Assembly (NCBI RefSeq): GCF_002876705.1
Contig: NZ_MDAG01000079.1
Location: 1 to 64,000 of the forward strand
Reading direction: 5' to 3'
Length of the DNA stretch: 64,000 nucleotides
Source: Enterovibrio norvegicus_B
Lineage (GTDB): Bacteria; Pseudomonadota; Gammaproteobacteria; Enterobacterales; Vibrionaceae
The notes under the pieces were generated by a model. It was given only the letters and a program-made list of their open reading frames with translations, made no database searches and had not been told where the DNA came from. Of the stretch, positions 60,722 to 64,000 are shown piece by piece (the stretch's first letter is position 1; every line of letters starts with the position of its first letter). Position numbers and translations under genes: made by a program.

Positions 60722-62101
60722 ATGAAGTATCCGGTACTTAGCCTTTTAGTGGCGTTCGCCATACCTTCCTTTGCCGATGATGTTCGTTCTGGTGGCGCGA
60801 CTACCACATTCAAACAAGGCGCAAATGCTTTTTCGCAACCCGCATCGAATCTCCCTTTATCTGAACGCATCGATTTCAGTGTTGGGAACAGCTTTTTTAG
60901 AAACCCTTGGGTGAGCGCACCCGCATCAACAGATGCGAGAGATGGTCTTGGTCCGCTTTTCAATACCAACGGTTGTCAAAACTGTCACATCAAAGACGGG
61001 CGCGGTCATTTACCCGAAACGGGGGATGATAATGCGGTTTCTATGCTCATCCGCTTAAGCATTCCCGCGATGACGGCGGAACAGCAAAAACAATTGATCA
61101 TGGATGGAAACATTCCTGAACCCAATTATGGTGGCCAACTACAAGATTTTGCGTTGCCGGGCGTTGAACCCGAAGCAAAGGTCAATATTCATTTTGAAAC
61201 GCACGTAGAAACCTTTGCGGATGGCACCGAAGTGACGTTGCGAAAGCCCATCATCGTGCTGTCTGATTTGCATTATGGCGACATGCACCCTGACACAGAG
61301 ATGTCGTTGAGGATCGCACCGCCAATGATTGGGCTCGGGCTGCTTGAAGCTGTGTCAGCATCGCAACTTACTGCGATTGCCGAAAAGCAGACGAAGGCGA
61401 ACCAAGGCATCTCTGGACGTGCAAACAGGGTTTGGGATATCGAGAAGAAGGCATCCGTCATAGGTCGATTTGGCTGGAAAGCAGGTCAGCCCACGTTAAT
61501 GCAGCAAAACGCGGCAGCTTTTAACGGCGACTTAGGCTTAACAAGCCATCTTTTTTCAGTCGAAAACTGCACTTCTTCTCAGTCTTCCTGCGATACCTTA
61601 CCCAACGGTGGTAAGCCTGAGGTCTCTGAAAAGATTCTGAATTTTGTGGAATTTTATAGTCAGCATCTTGCTGTGCCAGCGCGCCGGAATATCAACGATC
61701 CGCAAGTGATGGCCGGTGAAACGCTGTTCGCCGAAGCGAATTGTGGAAGCTGCCATCAGACAAGCCTTAAGACAGCATCCATTGAAGGTCGTCCCGCGTT
61801 GAGCAACCAAACCATTCATCCTTACACGGATCTTCTTCTGCATGACATGGGAGAGGGGCTAGCGGACAACCGCAGTGAATTTATCGCGAACGGACAAGAG
61901 TGGCGTACCGCACCTCTATGGGGTTTAGGTTATACGCAAGAGGTGAATGGGCATACCCACTATTTGCATGATGGTCGCGCGCGAAACGCGTTAGAAGCTG
62001 TGTTGTGGCACGGTGGAGAGGCGAAAGCCAGTAAGCAACGTGTACTGAAAATGAACAAACAAGAACGAGAAGCACTGGTTGCTTTTCTTCATTCTCTGTA
62101 G
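60722..62101 (+). CDS. Di-haem oxidoreductase-like protein (DUF1111/COG3488)
   Basis: This 459-aa periplasmic c-type cytochrome has a signal peptide (about 1-18). It carries two CxxCH haem sites: CQNCH at 85-89 and CGSCH at 341-345. The second lies in a thiol-oxidoreductase-like C-terminal domain with HDMGEGLADNRSEF and HYLHDGRARNALEAVLWHGGEA. COG3488 proteins are typically encoded with imelysins; an electron-transfer or iron redox role is inferred. I chose ATG 60722 over 60695 because it gives a clean signal peptide. Nine bases separate its stop from the next gene. Confidence 0.92.
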   Translation: MKYPVLSLLVAFAIPSFADDVRSGGATTTFKQGANAFSQPASNLPLSERIDFSVGNSFFRNPWVSAPASTDARDGLGPLFNTNGCQNCHIKDGRGHLPETGDDNAVSMLIRLSIPAMTAEQQKQLIMDGNIPEPNYGGQLQDFALPGVEPEAKVNIHFETHVETFADGTEVTLRKPIIVLSDLHYGDMHPDTEMSLRIAPPMIGLGLLEAVSASQLTAIAEKQTKANQGISGRANRVWDIEKKASVIGRFGWKAGQPTLMQQNAAAFNGDLGLTSHLFSVENCTSSQSSCDTLPNGGKPEVSEKILNFVEFYSQHLAVPARRNINDPQVMAGETLFAEANCGSCHQTSLKTASIEGRPALSNQTIHPYTDLLLHDMGEGLADNRSEFIANGQEWRTAPLWGLGYTQEVNGHTHYLHDGRARNALEAVLWHGGEAKASKQRVLKMNKQEREALVAFLHSL

Positions 62102-62110
62102 GAGAAGACG

Positions 62111-63157
62111 ATGACATTTATATCTACCCCTTCTCGCTATTCAATGGCAGTTTTTTTAGTTACAACGTCACTATTGTCAGGCTGCGATATTGACGTTCCA
62201 TTCAATATTAAGGTTCCAGTGGCATTTGCTGGCGAAGAAGAACACTCAATATGGTTGATGCAAAAGACGCATGCCGCGACGTTTGTTTCTCAAGCAACCG
62301 GTTTATCTTCAGCCGTTGAAAAAGCATGCAGTGCAGGTCCATTGAACACGACGGAGGTGAAATCAGCGTGGGTCGATACGATGAAAGCCTGGATGCCATT
62401 GCAAGGTATTGAAACAAGTAATCCTGCAGCCGCTTCGTTAAATTGGCAAATTCAATTCTACCCAGATAAGAAAAACACGACGGGGCGGAAGATCACGGCA
62501 TTATTGAAATCAGAAGGCCCATACTCCGCTGAAGCCTTGGCAAAGCAAAGTGTGTCTGTTCAAGGGGTGGGTGCGCTTGAATGGCTGATCTATGAACCTA
62601 AAACAATGGGCGACACAGAAAATAGATGTGCATTGGCACGTGCTGTGTCTCAGCGTCTTATTCAATCGGCGGAAGGTTTATCCCATGCTTGGGAACAAGA
62701 CCCGTGGAAAGATCAGTCCGAGAAAGCGCTTAACGCAGCGAGTGTCAGCATGTTGGCAGGTCAGCTTGACTTTGTGATGAAGAAGTTGTCCTTACCAATG
62801 GGTAAGCCGGGCTATCCAAAACCTTTTCAAGCGGAAGCGTGGCGATCAAAGGTGTCATTGACGCTTATTAAAGACAATGTCGCGGCAATGTATGCGTTAT
62901 ATTTGGCTGATCTGGATGTTGTTCTGCGCGCCAAACAAAAAACAGAACTGGCAGATAGATTGACCAAACATTGGCAAGACACGGTGACGAGTGTGCCATC
63001 GGGCGATGCACTTAAGCCGCTATTAGACACCCCCGAAAACTATCGATCATTGATTGGTCTTTCAAATAACCTTGAATACCTGAAGTTGGCTTTATCTGAT
63101 GAAGTTGGCCCAGCGTTGGGTATGGTGGTTGGGTTTAATTCGACAGACGGAGACTAG
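62111..63157 (+). CDS. Imelysin-like lipoprotein
   Basis: This 348-aa lipoprotein has lipobox LLSGC (Cys25) and an imelysin domain (about 45-330). The GxHxxE motif of the first imelysin is replaced by GVGALEWLIYE, so the His is lost while Glu and Trp stay, as is common in the second imelysin of such clusters. GGAGAAG precedes the ATG. It probably sits in the envelope near the DUF1111 cytochrome. The metal-binding capacity is doubtful without the His. Confidence 0.88.
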   Translation: MTFISTPSRYSMAVFLVTTSLLSGCDIDVPFNIKVPVAFAGEEEHSIWLMQKTHAATFVSQATGLSSAVEKACSAGPLNTTEVKSAWVDTMKAWMPLQGIETSNPAAASLNWQIQFYPDKKNTTGRKITALLKSEGPYSAEALAKQSVSVQGVGALEWLIYEPKTMGDTENRCALARAVSQRLIQSAEGLSHAWEQDPWKDQSEKALNAASVSMLAGQLDFVMKKLSLPMGKPGYPKPFQAEAWRSKVSLTLIKDNVAAMYALYLADLDVVLRAKQKTELADRLTKHWQDTVTSVPSGDALKPLLDTPENYRSLIGLSNNLEYLKLALSDEVGPALGMVVGFNSTDGD

Positions 63158-63160
63158 ATC

Positions 63161-64000
63161 TTGGCTTCATCCCCTCACGGCGTCAGCATGAAACGACGCC
63201 GCTTTCTTTCCCTTTCCATTGCTGGACTTGTTGTAGGAAGTGGTATTGCAGGTTACGCAACGTACAAAAAGTGTGAAGACGACAATACGGTAGCCTTTCT
63301 TGGCTGTGCCAGAGATGGCAACGATAGCTATGTGCTTACTGGCGCAAATGCTCAGGGAGAACCGTGTTATACGGTGCCGTTATCCACCCGCGGTCATGGT
63401 GTTGCCATTGATCGTATTCGAGACTTCGCCTTTATTTTTTCGAGACGACCGGGTGAGTTCATCACGGTTGTAGAGATTCAAACTGGCAAGTTGCTTTCTA
63501 CATACAGTGTGTCAGATCGTTACCATCTCTATGGGCACGGCGTTGTTGTGGGCGACAAGCTTTACACCAGCGAAGGAGAGCGAACGACCAGCAATGGTGT
63601 GATTGGCATTTACCAAATCTGGCAAGATGGCACCCTTGATAGGGTGGGAGAGCACACAGGCTTCGGGCTTGGGCCTCATGAAATCATGGCAATTGATCAT
63701 TCCACATTGGCGTTAGCGGTGGGTGGCATTCAAACGCAAGGCCGCGAGCCATTGAATATCGAGACCATGTCACCGTCTTTGGTGTTGATTGACATTCATT
63801 TTGGTAAAGTTCTCGGTATTCACACTTTGCCTGACCATCAAATGAGTATTCGACATTTGGCCATGTCGACAAAAGGCGAAATAGTCACGGCGCAACAATA
63901 CAGAGGCAGCAAAGATGATGTCCAACCTTTGCTCGCGATTCGCCGATTAAGTGGGGAGTATCAACAGCTTGTCGCCACAACTGAACAGTGGAGCCGTTTT
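63161..64000 (+). CDS. DUF1513 protein, cut by window end
   Basis: The frame stays open to base 64000 (280 codons). It has a twin-arginine-like signal, KRRRFLSLSIAGLVVGSGIAG, and then a beta-propeller-like body (RGHGVAIDRIRDFAFIFSRRPGEF, YGHGVVVGDKLYTSEGE, GLGPHEIMAIDHSTLALAVGGI), as in DUF1513. The start is probably TTG 63161, with GGAG eight bases upstream; ATG 63188 in the same frame lacks a ribosome site. It is the fourth gene of the iron-regulated cluster. The 3' end lies outside. Confidence 0.88.
   Translation, partial: MASSPHGVSMKRRRFLSLSIAGLVVGSGIAGYATYKKCEDDNTVAFLGCARDGNDSYVLTGANAQGEPCYTVPLSTRGHGVAIDRIRDFAFIFSRRPGEFITVVEIQTGKLLSTYSVSDRYHLYGHGVVVGDKLYTSEGERTTSNGVIGIYQIWQDGTLDRVGEHTGFGLGPHEIMAIDHSTLALAVGGIQTQGREPLNIETMSPSLVLIDIHFGKVLGIHTLPDHQMSIRHLAMSTKGEIVTAQQYRGSKDDVQPLLAIRRLSGEYQQLVATTEQWSRF

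Overview
The window reads as a stretch of the larger chromosome of a Vibrionaceae bacterium (Vibrio, Photobacterium, Enterovibrio or Grimontia type). The evidence is VCR-like integron attC sites at the left edge, a mukFEB condensin operon, and gene orders typical of Vibrionaceae and enterics: csiV-mfd-PilZ-lolCDE, comEC-msbA-lpxK-ycaR-kdsB-elyC-cmoM-mukFEB, and hinT-ycfL-lpoB-thiK-ycfP-ndh. No rRNA, tRNA or CRISPR array was seen. Assignment below family level is not possible from the sequence alone.

Region 1 (1-4.0 kb) is the tail of an integron cassette array. It holds three attC-like sites, two or three short cassette genes of unknown function, and a RAYT-type (Y1/HUH) transposase interrupted by an in-frame stop. 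Short repeats flank the transposase, and one is repeated beyond an adjoining glutathione S-transferase gene. The cassette orientation puts intI to the left, outside the window. Region 2 (4.0-15.3 kb) is accessory. It carries a globin - membrane - pentapeptide-repeat fusion, a LysR regulator divergent from a secreted alkylsulfatase, and many small stand-alone enzymes (GFA, methyltransferases, GNATs, DUF1330, ABM, DUF2809). The core gene pyrC, with a PurR operator, lies among them.

Region 3 (15.3-24.8 kb) has a chemoreceptor and then the hinT - COG3014 lipoprotein - ycfL - lpoB - thiK - DUF6279 lipoprotein - ycfP - ndh series, which covers peptidoglycan-synthase activation, thiamine salvage and respiration. 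ndh has an FNR site over its promoter. Region 4 (24.8-36.6 kb) has a CHASE-GGDEF-EAL protein, a GNAT, csiV, mfd, a PilZ protein and lolCDE for lipoprotein export. Region 5 (36.8-51.9 kb) has a DUF2062 protein, comEC (DNA uptake), msbA/lpxK/kdsB (lipid A and Kdo), elyC, cmoM (tRNA modification) and mukFEB (chromosome condensation), mostly as overlapping genes.

Region 6 (52-59 kb) has a second chemoreceptor, a PAT-like GNAT, a YgeA-type racemase, a REC-EAL response regulator, a DMT exporter and a MarR regulator. Region 7 (59.2-64 kb) is an apparently Fur-controlled operon: imelysin, DUF1111 di-haem protein, imelysin-like lipoprotein and DUF1513 protein, the last cut by the window edge. It probably serves periplasmic iron handling.
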